64,000 nt of DNA from Streptomyces achromogenes (GTDB lineage Bacteria; Actinomycetota; Actinomycetes; Streptomycetales; Streptomycetaceae). Positions within the stretch are counted from its first letter, which is position 1. Every line of letters begins with the position of its first letter. The notes under the pieces were generated by a model. That model saw nothing but the letters and a program-made list of their open reading frames with translations. It had not been told where the DNA came from and made no database searches. Positions 25,854-34,028 of this stretch are shown piece by piece. Location: contig NZ_JAUSYH010000001.1 in the NCBI RefSeq assembly GCF_030816715.1, forward strand, positions 3,658,001-3,722,000, written 5' to 3'. Both the position numbers and the translations under genes were made by a program.

Positions 25854-25920
25854 TACCGTGTGCGGCCGATCCCAGCCCGACGGGGGCCGGCGCGGAAACG
25901 ACAGGAGGAGCGCACGCGCC

Positions 25921-26967
25921 ATGAGGCTCCACTTCGCCCACTCCAAAGTGCGACGCACCTGGACAGTGGAACTTCGCCCGCAGCCTGGCGGCCCAGTCCT
26001 CGTGTGCCAGCACTGCACCCACAGCGGCCGACCGGTCAACGGCCCCTCGGCCCGGGCCGAGCTTATGGCCCACCTCGCTCAGCACGCCCGCGGAGCTCCC
26101 CTGCCGACCCACCTGCGGACCTGTCAGTGTCAGGAGCGGGGCTGCTGCTGGCACCGCCGCCACCGGGGATGTCAGGGTCCCATCCTGCTCCTGCTCGCGC
26201 GCGAACGTGGCGGACGCCTGTGGCGGCTGACTGACGCATGCACGGCCTGCGCCGCAGCCACCCCGGAGGCCGCCGTAGTTCCCGACACGATCCTGACCGC
26301 GACGACATCACCGACCAGCCGCACGAACGCTCGACCCAGACCACGCCCACCCAGAGGGCCCGGCAGCCAATCCCGCGTACGCGAGATACTCAGCTACCTC
26401 GCCGCCGCCCTGCCTGCGGACACGGGAGCCGCCGCCCGACTGATCGCGTTGCAGTGCGCGCTGCGCATGAATGATTCAGCTGAGGTGCACTTCCCCCACG
26501 GTCTGCTGCGAAGCCTTCGTTTGGGAGCGTCCACGGATCCGTGGGTGGAGCTCAAACAGGCATGGTGGTTGCGCGTGCTCCCACACACTTCGCCAACTGA
26601 CCGTCGTGTGGCGAGAGTGCAACTGCTCGACAGGGGCTTGCTCTCACAGCACCCGGCGCGGCCAGACCGGCTCCGCGCCGCTGACTGGGCCCTGCGCCTT
26701 ACCTGCTCCATCCGTGCGCATTCCAAGCCTTCGCCTCGGCTCGTGACTCTGTGTCTCGCGGCTCACTCTGGTCCGGGAGGACTACATGGGACGGCCGAAG
26801 TAGAGCAGTTGGCGCGAGAATGCGGGCTTCCTAGCTCCACATTCCTTGCCGTAGTGAAGTATCTGACAACGAAAGAAGTCCTAAGTGAATGGACCATAGG
26901 GAAATCAGCCGAAGATCTACATTGGACGCTGGTGTCAGCATTTCAGGGCATTGATTCAGAGCAGTGA
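25921..26967 (+). CDS. Cys/His-rich protein with a C-terminal winged-helix-like region
   Basis: 348 residues from ATG 25921 with GGAGGAGC upstream. N-terminal third has likely zinc sites: C29-x2-C32 with H51 and H55, then a dense group C68, C70, C75, C76, H78, H81, C84 and a further C107-x2-C110. A low-complexity Arg/Pro linker (about residues 135-145) follows. The C-terminal part (GTAEVEQLARECGLPSSTFL, AVVKYLTTKEVLSEWTI) looks like a helix-turn-helix of winged type. Divergent from an XRE gene across three operator copies. Reads as a regulated DNA-binding protein; family unknown to me. G/C falls toward its 3' end. Confidence 0.65.
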   Translation: MRLHFAHSKVRRTWTVELRPQPGGPVLVCQHCTHSGRPVNGPSARAELMAHLAQHARGAPLPTHLRTCQCQERGCCWHRRHRGCQGPILLLLARERGGRLWRLTDACTACAAATPEAAVVPDTILTATTSPTSRTNARPRPRPPRGPGSQSRVREILSYLAAALPADTGAAARLIALQCALRMNDSAEVHFPHGLLRSLRLGASTDPWVELKQAWWLRVLPHTSPTDRRVARVQLLDRGLLSQHPARPDRLRAADWALRLTCSIRAHSKPSPRLVTLCLAAHSGPGGLHGTAEVEQLARECGLPSSTFLAVVKYLTTKEVLSEWTIGKSAEDLHWTLVSAFQGIDSEQ

Positions 26968-26979
26968 CAGGATCATCGA

Positions 26980-27332
26980 AGATTTTCGATCAGGGAGGCA
27001 CATCCCCGTTACTCCGGCGAGCACTCTGGAAGTTGAGAGAGAAGTTTCTCTAGCTTCGCTTTCAACGGCGGCGAACTTTCGCTCCGCGGCAACGCACCGA
27101 TTCCAGGTCTGAACTGGCGCGGGACGCTGATCCGGTTTCGATGAGCCACTCTGCGCGCTGCAATCGGGCTGACATCTTCTGCTCCGTCGCGATGTCCCCG
27201 GCAAGTACCGTCCGTAGGCGCCCGTCGAATGTGCGATAAAACGCCGGTTGTACGTCGTCTCTGCGAGTTCGAGTCCCTCTGCACGTACCGGATGGCAGCA
27301 CTGACGTCGCCTTCACTGTCAAAGATGTCGGC
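26980..27332 (-). pseudogene. Decayed coding remnant downstream of the HNH fragment
   Basis: About 350 bp where all three minus-strand frames carry protein-like pieces in succession, for example FDSEGDVSAAIRYVQRDSN and then, in another frame, MSARLQRAEWLIETGSASRA. No single frame is intact and G/C content is low for the region. I read it as the broken continuation of the HNH gene at 27333-27569 or of its partner; I cannot name the family. Confidence 0.35.
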
Positions 27333-27569
27333 TCAATTGGGCCCACCCGGACTGGCCGCAGCGATATGAGCCGCCACGCCAAGATTGACAGCCCCGCTCG
27401 CCTGAAGCTTGGGGCCTGAGGTCACGGCCCGACAGTCAGGGTTGCTGCACCTGAAGGCCACCCTGGCCGCGAGTGCATCCTTGACCGGCTTGGTAAAGTA
27501 ATCCCGCCTCTTCTTGACTGGCTCTACACCTATGTGGACCACCCCCGTCGGAATACATGCTGACCACAC
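27333..27569 (-). pseudogene. Truncated HNH-type nuclease N-terminus
   Basis: Reads KKRRDYFTKPVKDALAARV, then AFRCSNPDCRAVTSGPKLQ and VNLGVAAHIAAASPGGP, the conserved N-terminal zinc-knuckle and start of the HNH motif known from many nuclease effectors of defence loci. The frame stops right after GGP, where intact relatives continue with the second half of the HNH and its two cysteines. The active site is therefore incomplete. It lies next to the XRE/ImmA pair and the CBASS-like genes, which fits an old defence gene. Confidence 0.6.
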
Positions 27570-27642
27570 TGCGGCTGCCTATAACCCAATGCTAGAGGCA
27601 GCCGCAGAAGCGAGTTCTCGCGCGCGACATCCCGGCCATGAG

Positions 27643-28167
27643 TCAGCTGACGAGACCGAGATTGATCAAACGGAAGCCCATCGCCGAATCACTGACCTCA
27701 AAGAGTGGGGCCAGGGCGGCAGCGCAACCATCCGGGTCTTGTCGCACTGCCGCAGGAAGCCGCTGAAGCTCCGACCGGACGAGATCAGCGGGCATCAGCA
27801 GACTGGCCGCGAAAGCGTTCGCTTCGATCTCCTCACGGTCGGTCGCCATGCTGGAGGTCTTGTCCCGAAGGTTCACCCGCACAGGCCGGTCCAGCACGAC
27901 TTCACGCCCTGGGTGCAGGAGCAGGTGCCCGAGTTCATGACCGATCGTGAACCTCTGGCGATGAGAGGAGTGCGCATCGTTGACGCCAACCACCGGCGAC
28001 TGGCCATCCTGGCGTACAAGCATCCCGGAAACATCCCCGTCCCGGAACGCGCTCCGGGAGATCACGACACCTAGGTGGACAGCCAATCTCTCTACATTCA
28101 CCGGAGCCGCAGTCTCACCCGCCTCTGCGAGAAGGCGACTGGCAGCTTGTTCTGCCCGTCTAGCCAT
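27643..28167 (-). CDS. ImmA/IrrE-family zinc metallopeptidase
   Basis: 174 residues. Contains the HExxH motif in FTIGHELGHLLLH (H77-E78-x2-H81) and the downstream EIEANAFAASLLMP helix with the third ligand, the usual ImmA layout. ImmA enzymes cleave a partner XRE repressor to switch on mobile-element or defence genes. Start ATG 28167 lies inside the 3' end of the XRE gene (8-bp overlap) with GGAGG upstream, so the two are coupled. The divergent CBASS-like genes are the natural target of such a switch. Confidence 0.9.
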   Translation of the reverse strand: MARRAEQAASRLLAEAGETAAPVNVERLAVHLGVVISRSAFRDGDVSGMLVRQDGQSPVVGVNDAHSSHRQRFTIGHELGHLLLHPGREVVLDRPVRVNLRDKTSSMATDREEIEANAFAASLLMPADLVRSELQRLPAAVRQDPDGCAAALAPLFEVSDSAMGFRLINLGLVS

Positions 28168-28468
28168 GTCCTGCCTCCCTCCGCACCTTGGCCAATACGC
28201 TCTGCGCCCAATCGCGCGCATCTTCCGGCAACTCATCCAGGACGTCCGAGCGTCCGCCAGGAGCCGGCAGGAGCGACTCAGGCTCCACCTGGAGCACGTC
28301 AGCGAACTCGAAGAGCATGTGCAACGCGACCCTCTGACGCCCCTTCTCAATGTTGCTGATCGACGTGCGATTCAGCCCCACGGCGCTCCCCAACTCCTGT
28401 TGGTTCATCCCTAGAGCGGCACGCGCCTTCCGGACCCGCTCCCCGAACCTCTCGTAGAACCCGTCCAT
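28160..28468 (-). CDS. XRE-family repressor, partner of ImmA
   Basis: 102 residues from ATG 28468. HTH: FGERVRKARAALGMNQQELG, SAVGLNRTSISNIEKGR, then a C-terminal helical region (LFEFADVLQVEPESLLP). The start has GAGAGGA upstream. It overlaps the ImmA-type protease gene, its probable inactivator, and is divergent from the CD-NTase gene. Inverted repeats in the shared promoter (28501-28561) are likely operators. Confidence 0.9.
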   Translation of the reverse strand: MDGFYERFGERVRKARAALGMNQQELGSAVGLNRTSISNIEKGRQRVALHMLFEFADVLQVEPESLLPAPGGRSDVLDELPEDARDWAQSVLAKVRREAGHG

Positions 28469-28500
28469 CTGTTCGCATCCTCTCGCACTCACAGCCCGAG

Positions 28501-28561
28501 TTCCAGTCTCACAAACACTGTTGCTTAGAATGGATTCCATATGGTTCGCTAGACTGGAATC
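28501..28561. promoter_or_regulatory. Inverted repeats in the divergent XRE / CD-NTase promoter
   Basis: TTCCAGTCT (28501-28509) is the exact inverse of AGACTGGAA (28551-28559). Within this, GATTCCA (28533-28539) is the inverse of TGGAATC (28555-28561). The three related half-sites span both promoters between 28468 and 28591, as expected for an operator of the XRE protein. The region is also A/T-rich for the window. Binding is inferred. Confidence 0.55.
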
Positions 28562-28590
28562 TGGAGGGTCTGAGCAGGAGAGAGGTACCG

Positions 28591-29616
28591 ATGGTTCGAA
28601 AGGAGTCCCTTGCGCAGCTCCTCGACGAAGGACGCCGCAAGATCCAAGTGACCGACGAGGAACTCGCCGAGGCCAAGCGCCGCCGCAGACTCCTCGCTGG
28701 GTCCGTGCGCCGAGCCTTCTCGGGCTCCACCACCTACTTCAATGGGAGCGTCGCGCACGGTGACGCCAACACGCCCCTGACCGACGTCGACCTCGGCGTC
28801 GTCCTCACGAAGAAGAGCGCCGAACCGTACGGCCCCGGCAAGAAGAGCGCCCGGCCCTTGATGGAGATCGCCCGCGACGCCATCCGCGAGGATCTCGAGG
28901 ACGAGTTCCCCAAGCTCACCATCGAAGTCGAAGGTCGGCGCCGCGCCGTCCTCGTTCGCTTCGGTGACCCGGTCACGCCGGGGCAGGACGACTTCACGGC
29001 GGACGTGATGACCGCGATCCCACACCCCTCGGGCCGTGGGCTGTACATCCCGAACACGAAGATCGCGGACCAGTGGGACCGTGCCGATCCGATCAGGCAC
29101 ACGCGGATGGTGCTCCAGGCCATTGAGGACACGAGGGTGGTCTTCGCGCGTACGGTCCGGCTGCTGAAGCACTGGAACGGCACCCACAGCAAGCCCATGT
29201 GCTCCTGGAACATCAAGGCCCTCTGCCTCGGCTGCCTCGACGAGCCCATGCCGCTGATCAACGCGCTGCAGATCTTCTTCACCTACGCGGCGGACGAGAT
29301 CGACAAGGGCCCGACGCCCGACCCGGCCCACGTGGCCGGCCCGATCCCTCTCAACATGCCGCGCACCGAAGTGCACAAGCGGCTCTGCATCGCCCGGAAG
29401 TACGTCGCACTCGCGATCGAGCACGAGAAGGCGGGACGCCCGCTCAGCGCGCAGCACGCGCTGCACCAGGTCCTACCGGAACTCGTGCCCGACGCGGACG
29501 GCACGCAGGAAGAAGCCGATCGCCTTACGAGGACCGTCCGCTCGGGCGGCACGGCCGCTACCGGTCTCGGACTTTCCACGGGACTCGTCACCCCGACCCG
29601 CGCCTGGGGAGATTGA
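28591..29616 (+). CDS. CD-NTase-like nucleotidyltransferase (CBASS signalling enzyme)
   Basis: 341 residues. Polymerase-beta-type nucleotidyltransferase core: G52-S53 in YFNGSVAHGDANTPL, metal-binding D65-x-D67 in TDVDLGVVL and a third acid D138 in DDFTADVMTAI. The RLLKHWNG motif (about 191-197) is typical of CD-NTase/SMODS enzymes that make cyclic oligonucleotides upon phage infection. All three catalytic acids are present. First gene of a plus-strand run with an E2-like protein four bases downstream and a membrane protein after that, the layout of short type II CBASS. Preceded by a good AGGAGAG site. The cyclic product cannot be read from sequence. Confidence 0.8.
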   Translation: MVRKESLAQLLDEGRRKIQVTDEELAEAKRRRRLLAGSVRRAFSGSTTYFNGSVAHGDANTPLTDVDLGVVLTKKSAEPYGPGKKSARPLMEIARDAIREDLEDEFPKLTIEVEGRRRAVLVRFGDPVTPGQDDFTADVMTAIPHPSGRGLYIPNTKIADQWDRADPIRHTRMVLQAIEDTRVVFARTVRLLKHWNGTHSKPMCSWNIKALCLGCLDEPMPLINALQIFFTYAADEIDKGPTPDPAHVAGPIPLNMPRTEVHKRLCIARKYVALAIEHEKAGRPLSAQHALHQVLPELVPDADGTQEEADRLTRTVRSGGTAATGLGLSTGLVTPTRAWGD

Positions 29617-29620
29617 CGTC

Positions 29621-30154
29621 ATGTCGGTCTGGTACGGGGCCCAGCCGGTGTGGTGGGCTCCACTCGAACGAGACGCCCGGCGACATTTCGGCAACGCTCT
29701 CCGCCACGCCTACCGCCGCGACTCACTGACGTACGAACTCGCCGGACTCGACGTCACAGGCGAACCCGATTCGATCGACGTCCAGATCCGCTTCTACCAG
29801 AACCCGCCCTACCCGACCTACGGCCAACTGCCTCAGGACTTCCCACGCGTTCACGCCAAGCCTGGAGCCCCGTCCAAGCACCGGTACTCGCGCGACGCCG
29901 CCCTCTGCCTCTGGTATCCGCTCGATCCGGAGGAACGACGCTGGACGAGTTCGAAAGGACTGCTGGACCTCATCGAGATAGTCCGCACACACTTGTTCCT
30001 CGAACACTACTGGCGGCTCACCGGCGGTGAGCACGGCGGCCAGTGGCTGGTAGAGGATGCGCCTCACGGCATGCCGGAGAGTGGTGCGTGGCGATCATCG
30101 CAGCGGCACAAGCGACGGACACCGGCTGGACCTGGGCCCAGACCACCGCGCTGA
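29621..30154 (+). CDS. E2-like ubiquitin-conjugating-fold protein of a CBASS-like locus
   Basis: 177 residues. The pattern VQIRFYQNPPYPTYGQLP, then a His-rich approach HRYSRDAALCLWYPLDP with a candidate catalytic Cys (C96), then RRWTSSKGLLDLIEIVRTHL and a YWRLTG segment matches bacterial E2 domains as found in type II-short CBASS, where the protein acts on the CD-NTase C-terminus. There is no E1 domain in or next to it. It starts four bases after the CD-NTase stop; its last 22 codons overlap the next gene and are probably not conserved. Confidence 0.68.
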   Translation: MSVWYGAQPVWWAPLERDARRHFGNALRHAYRRDSLTYELAGLDVTGEPDSIDVQIRFYQNPPYPTYGQLPQDFPRVHAKPGAPSKHRYSRDAALCLWYPLDPEERRWTSSKGLLDLIEIVRTHLFLEHYWRLTGGEHGGQWLVEDAPHGMPESGAWRSSQRHKRRTPAGPGPRPPR

Positions 30155-30594
30155 TCGTCCCCTTCATCGCCCTCTTCGGCGCCTTGCTGACGTACGCCCT
30201 CAACCAACGGGCCGTACGCAAGGAACACCGGGCCGAGACCTTCGCCGAGGCCCTGACAGCGGTCGAGGAGTACCTGGAAATGCCGTACCGGATACGACGC
30301 CGCCCCGAGTCCTCATCCGCCGTACGGCAACAACTCACCGACGAAGTCAGCGGACTACTGGCCCGCATGGCCTTCCATCAAGCCTGGCTCCAAATCGAGG
30401 CATCGGCCGTCGCGGGCCCGTACGCGACCCTCGTGGCCACCGCGCGAGCGGAAGCCGGCGCGCAGATGAGCCTGGCATGGCAGCAGCAGCCGATCACGAC
30501 CGACAACGGAATGAACCTTGGCGCGGCCTATCCCCGGGATCGATCAAACGAAGCTCGGGCAGCCTGCATCGAAGTGATGCGCCGTCACCTATGA
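30088..30594 (+). CDS. One-TM membrane protein, candidate CBASS effector
   Basis: 168 residues from GTG 30088, chosen because GGAGAG lies six bases upstream and the frame begins just before the helix. N-terminal TM helix WAQTTALIVPFIALFGALLTY is followed by a charged helix (QRAVRKEHRAETFAEAL) and a soluble tail with AFHQAWLQIEASAV. Overlaps the E2-like gene by 67 bp, so translation is linked. In many CBASS loci the last gene is a small membrane protein that permeabilises the membrane when the cyclic nucleotide binds. No known effector domain is recognised; role inferred from position. Confidence 0.55.
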   Translation: MAIIAAAQATDTGWTWAQTTALIVPFIALFGALLTYALNQRAVRKEHRAETFAEALTAVEEYLEMPYRIRRRPESSSAVRQQLTDEVSGLLARMAFHQAWLQIEASAVAGPYATLVATARAEAGAQMSLAWQQQPITTDNGMNLGAAYPRDRSNEARAACIEVMRRHL

Positions 30595-30782
30595 AGACAT
30601 GCCAAGGCCGTTCCCCTCGATAGGCGCTGGTCAGCCCACTCTCATTTACAGCGACCCGAACTCGCGCCACTTCGATGTTCATCTAAGTGATAGTGGGCAG
30701 GTCAGAGGCCTTGTCAACTCTCGTTTCCAGCGGCGGCTCTCACCCGTCCGCCGGATCAGTCGGCTCGGACAGCTCGGACCGG

Positions 30783-30831
30783 ACAGGCCGCCAGGCGGGT
30801 CAGGCAGAACAGGCCGCCAGGCGGGTCAGGC
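30783..30831. repeat. Two tandem 23-bp direct repeats
   Basis: ACAGGCCGCCAGGCGGGTCA, followed by GGC, occurs at 30783-30805 and again at 30809-30831, exact copies with a 26-bp period. The second copy runs into the 3' end of the GNAT gene (stop at 30826). Each copy can fold (GCCGCC/GGCGGGT), so it may be a duplicated terminator fragment. Confidence 0.6.
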
Positions 30832-31368
30832 GGAGCGCCGCAGGCCCCAGGTCTGCAGGGCGTAGGGCCGCCCCTTCTCCTCCCCCTCGATCAGCGGGAC
30901 GTCGAGCAGGCGGAAGCCCGCCCTGGTGGCCACGGCGACGCTCGCGGCGTTCTCGGCCTCCACCTCCAGGACCACCTGTGCCACGTCCAGCCGCTCGAAG
31001 GCGTACGCGGCCATGACCCGCACCGCCCGCACGGCCAGCCCCCGGCCGCGGTGCGCCGGGCCGACCGCGTAACCGATCTCCGCGCCCTCGGCCGCCCGGC
31101 GCAGCATCACCTCGCCGAGGGGCGCGTGGCCGTCGACGGTGATGGCGAGCAGGACGGTCGTGCCCTCCGCCCGCAGCCGACGGGCCCGGTCCAGCCGCGC
31201 GCGGGCGGCCGCCGCGTCGAAGGGGGAGACGATCGGCGTCCAGTAGGCGATGTCGGGGTGGTCGAACAGATCGGGCATCGCCGCCAGGTCCGCCTCCGTC
31301 CAGTCACGCAGGACGAGGTCCTCGCCCACGAGCTCGATCCGGTCGGGAAAGGACGGCGTGCTGCTCAT
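30826..31368 (-). CDS. GNAT-family N-acetyltransferase
   Basis: 180 residues. RimJ/RimL-like layout: LVLRDWTEADLAAMPDLFDH, then GEVMLRRAAEGAEIGYAVGP and the acetyl-CoA loop HRGRGLAVRAVRVMAAYAFE (motif A, RGRGLA), followed by LEVEAENAASVAVATRAGF. Transfers an acetyl group from acetyl-CoA to an amine; substrate unknown. ATG at 31368 with a GGAGG site upstream. It is the first gene on this side with a core-genome look, so the island probably ends near here. Confidence 0.88.
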   Translation of the reverse strand: MSSTPSFPDRIELVGEDLVLRDWTEADLAAMPDLFDHPDIAYWTPIVSPFDAAAARARLDRARRLRAEGTTVLLAITVDGHAPLGEVMLRRAAEGAEIGYAVGPAHRGRGLAVRAVRVMAAYAFERLDVAQVVLEVEAENAASVAVATRAGFRLLDVPLIEGEEKGRPYALQTWGLRRSA

Positions 31369-31603
31369 GGTGGAGGACCTCCCGGGCCTGTTCAGGACGG
31401 AGCAGCCTAACCGGGGACTGACCCCCTGTGCAGTCGCCGGTCGGCCGGATCCCGGCGGCGGCGTCGGCCTCACGCCGCGGACGCGTCGCCCGTGCACGGA
31501 CGGGACGCCCCGGCGGCCCCGACCCCGGAGACGGGGGCTATCCCCAGTGCGACGGGCGGGCGCGCTCTCTAGCCTGGTGCCCATGACGGGACGGGAGACC
31601 ACC

Positions 31604-32029
31604 ATGGAAGCGCGGGACACGGACCTGAAGAAGGACCTGGACGCCACCCTGCAGACCCGCAGGGAACTCGGCGAGGAGTACGAGTCCGCGCTGGTGGAGT
31701 CGTTCCTGGAGAAGGTCGACCAGCGCATCGACGGCGCGGTGGAGCGCCGGGTGCGGCGGCAGTTCGCGGAGCGGCAGATGGCGGCGGCCCGCGACTCCCG
31801 CTCGCCGAAGGCGACGGACTCGTGGGGCGAGCGCTTCGGCTTCGGCATCGTCTCGCTGGTGCTGGCGGTCCCGCTGTCCGCGATCGGCGTGGGCGTCGAG
31901 GGCCTGCCGGGCCTGATCGTCTCCTGGGTGGGCATCGTGGGCGTCAACGTGGTCCAGGCCGCCCGCAGCAACCCCGGTCTCTTCGTCGGCCGGCGCCGCT
32001 CCTCCAAGGACGGCGACTGGGAGGAGTGA
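31604..32029 (+). CDS. Actinobacterial membrane protein, unknown function
   Basis: 141 residues from ATG 31604 (GGGAG seven bases upstream; an ATG at 31583 is possible). N-terminal half is a charged helix (RELGEEYESALVESFLEKVD, RRVRRQFAERQMAAAR); two hydrophobic helices follow (FGIVSLVLAVPLSAIGVGV, LPGLIVSWVGIVGVNVVQAA). A common Streptomyces protein of unknown role. Confidence 0.7.
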   Translation: MEARDTDLKKDLDATLQTRRELGEEYESALVESFLEKVDQRIDGAVERRVRRQFAERQMAAARDSRSPKATDSWGERFGFGIVSLVLAVPLSAIGVGVEGLPGLIVSWVGIVGVNVVQAARSNPGLFVGRRRSSKDGDWEE

Positions 32030-32478
32030 GCGGCGCCACGAGGCGTCCTCGGGCCGAGGGCGTGCGGGGGGAGACGTGAGGCGAAGGCCGTGCGCGGGGA
32101 CGGCAGCGCACGGGGAAGGTGACGGCGAAGAGGTGTGCGCGGGGACCGCCGCACCCCCGTTACCGGGGGGCGGGACGACGGCGGTCCCCGCGAGGGACGC
32201 GGGCCGGGTCAGGCCGGGTCGCCGCGTCCGTGGCGTCGGTGGAAGGTCCGGGAGCCGCTCCGGAGGTCCGTGACGCCGTTTCGGTGCCGGCCGGGGAGCC
32301 GCTCCCTGCCGACATCCACAAATATGCCGGACGCGTGTTAACCGGGTGCTGCGTGGACGTGACGCGCGCGTACCACTTCCGCGAAGTCCACCACTTCGGT
32401 GGGGAAACGGAAGTTCAGCGCCCCGAGGGGCCGTTCACCGCAGGTTTCCCCGCAATCACGGCCCCCGTCACGCAAACG
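32030..32478. other. Gene-free spacer between convergent genes
   Basis: 449 bp of very G/C-rich DNA between the ends of the membrane-protein and cbs genes. Open frames here are by-products of base composition. No clean hairpin longer than 9 bp and no repeat was seen. An A/T-richer patch with AAATATG lies at about 32319-32325. Confidence 0.4.
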
Positions 32479-33867
32479 TCACTTCCCGCCCTTGGCCAGG
32501 AAGGCCAGCAGGTCCTGGCGGCTGACGACCCCGGTGGGCTTGCCCTCGACGAGGACGATTGCCGCGTCGGCCGTGCCGAGCACGGACATCAGGTCGCCGA
32601 CCGGCTCACCGGAGCCGACCTGCGGCAGCGGCGCGGACATGTGCTTCTCCAGCGGGTCGCCGAGGGAGGCCCGCTGGGTGAACAGCGCGTCGAGCAGCTC
32701 CCGCTCCACGACCGACCCGACGACCTCGGCGGCCATGACGTCGGGGTGCCCGGCGCCCGGCTTCACGATCGGCATCTGCGAGACGCCGTACTCGCGCAGC
32801 ACCTCGATGGCCTCGCCGACGGTCTCGTCCGGGTGCATGTGGACGAGGGACGGGATGGCGCCGTGCACCTTGTCGTTGAGGACGTCGGCGACGCGGGCGC
32901 TGGGACCCTCGTCCTCGAGGAAGCCGTAGTCGGCCATCCACTCGTCGTTGAAGATCTTGCTGAGGTAGCCGCGGCCGCTGTCGGGCAGCAGGACGACCAC
33001 GACGTCGTCCGGGCCGAGCCGCTCGGCGACGCGCAGGGCGGCCACGACGGCCATCCCGCAGGAGCCGCCCACCAGCAGGCCCTCCTCCTTCGCGAGCCGG
33101 CGGGTCATCTGGAAGGAGTCCTTGTCGGACACCGCGACGATCTCGTCGGCGACCGTGCGGTCGTAGGCGGTCGGCCAGAAGTCCTCGCCGACGCCCTCGA
33201 CGAGGTACGGCCGGCCGGACCCGCCGGAGTACACGGACCCCTCCGGGTCGGCACCGACGACCTGGACCCGGCCCTCGCTGGCGTCCTTCAGATAGCGGCC
33301 GGTGCCCGAGATGGTGCCGCCCGTGCCGACGCCCGCCACGAAGTGGGTGATCCGCCCCTCCGTCTGCTCCCACAGCTCGGGGCCGGTGGAGTGGTAGTGG
33401 GAGAGCGGGTTGTTCGCGTTGGAGTACTGGTCCGGCTTCCACGCGCCCGGCGTCTCACGCACCAGGCGGTCGGAGACGTTGTAGTAGGAGTCCGGGTGCT
33501 CGGGGTCCACGGCGGTCGGGCAGACGACGACCTCGGCGCCGTAGGCCCGCAGCACGTTGATCTTGTCCGTCGACACCTTGTCGGGGCACACGAAGATGCA
33601 GTGGTACCCCTTCTGCTGGGCCACGATGGCGAGCCCGACACCGGTGTTGCCGCTGGTCGGCTCGACGATCGTGCCGCCGGGCTTCAGCTCCCCGCTCTGC
33701 TCGGCGGCCTCGATCATGCGCAGGGCGATGCGGTCCTTCACGGAGCCGCCCGGGTTGAAGTACTCCACCTTGGCCAGGACGGTCGCCCGGATGCCCTTGG
33801 TCACGCTGTTGAGCTTCACCAGCGGGGTGTTGCCGACGAGGCTGATCATCGAGTCGTGGAATTGCAC
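32479..33867 (-). CDS. cbs: Cystathionine beta-synthase
   Basis: 462 residues. PLP-dependent fold type II: NTPLVKLN near the N-terminus, PLP lysine in NPGGSVKDRIA, EPTSGNTGVGLA, GVGTGGTISGTGRYLK and VGGSCGMAV. A C-terminal CBS-domain pair (DVLNDKVHGAIPSLVHMHPD onward; HMSAPLPQVGSGEPVGDLMS) distinguishes it from plain cysteine synthase. It condenses homocysteine with serine (or serves reverse transsulfuration) in the cytoplasm. ATG at 33867 within GAGACAACGG context. Normal length; highly conserved in Streptomyces. Confidence 0.93.
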   Translation of the reverse strand: MQFHDSMISLVGNTPLVKLNSVTKGIRATVLAKVEYFNPGGSVKDRIALRMIEAAEQSGELKPGGTIVEPTSGNTGVGLAIVAQQKGYHCIFVCPDKVSTDKINVLRAYGAEVVVCPTAVDPEHPDSYYNVSDRLVRETPGAWKPDQYSNANNPLSHYHSTGPELWEQTEGRITHFVAGVGTGGTISGTGRYLKDASEGRVQVVGADPEGSVYSGGSGRPYLVEGVGEDFWPTAYDRTVADEIVAVSDKDSFQMTRRLAKEEGLLVGGSCGMAVVAALRVAERLGPDDVVVVLLPDSGRGYLSKIFNDEWMADYGFLEDEGPSARVADVLNDKVHGAIPSLVHMHPDETVGEAIEVLREYGVSQMPIVKPGAGHPDVMAAEVVGSVVERELLDALFTQRASLGDPLEKHMSAPLPQVGSGEPVGDLMSVLGTADAAIVLVEGKPTGVVSRQDLLAFLAKGGK

Positions 33868-34028
33868 CGTTGTCTCCGGTTGCTTTCAAAAACAGTGGTC
33901 GTAGTGGTGCCGCCAGAGTACGGGGCGGGCTCTGACCGGAGCGGCATGTTCACACCTCGTCGAGATTGGGCGACCGTCCGTACGGGGCAAGGAGTGGGTG
34001 TACGGACACGAGGAGGTGGCGTCGAGGG

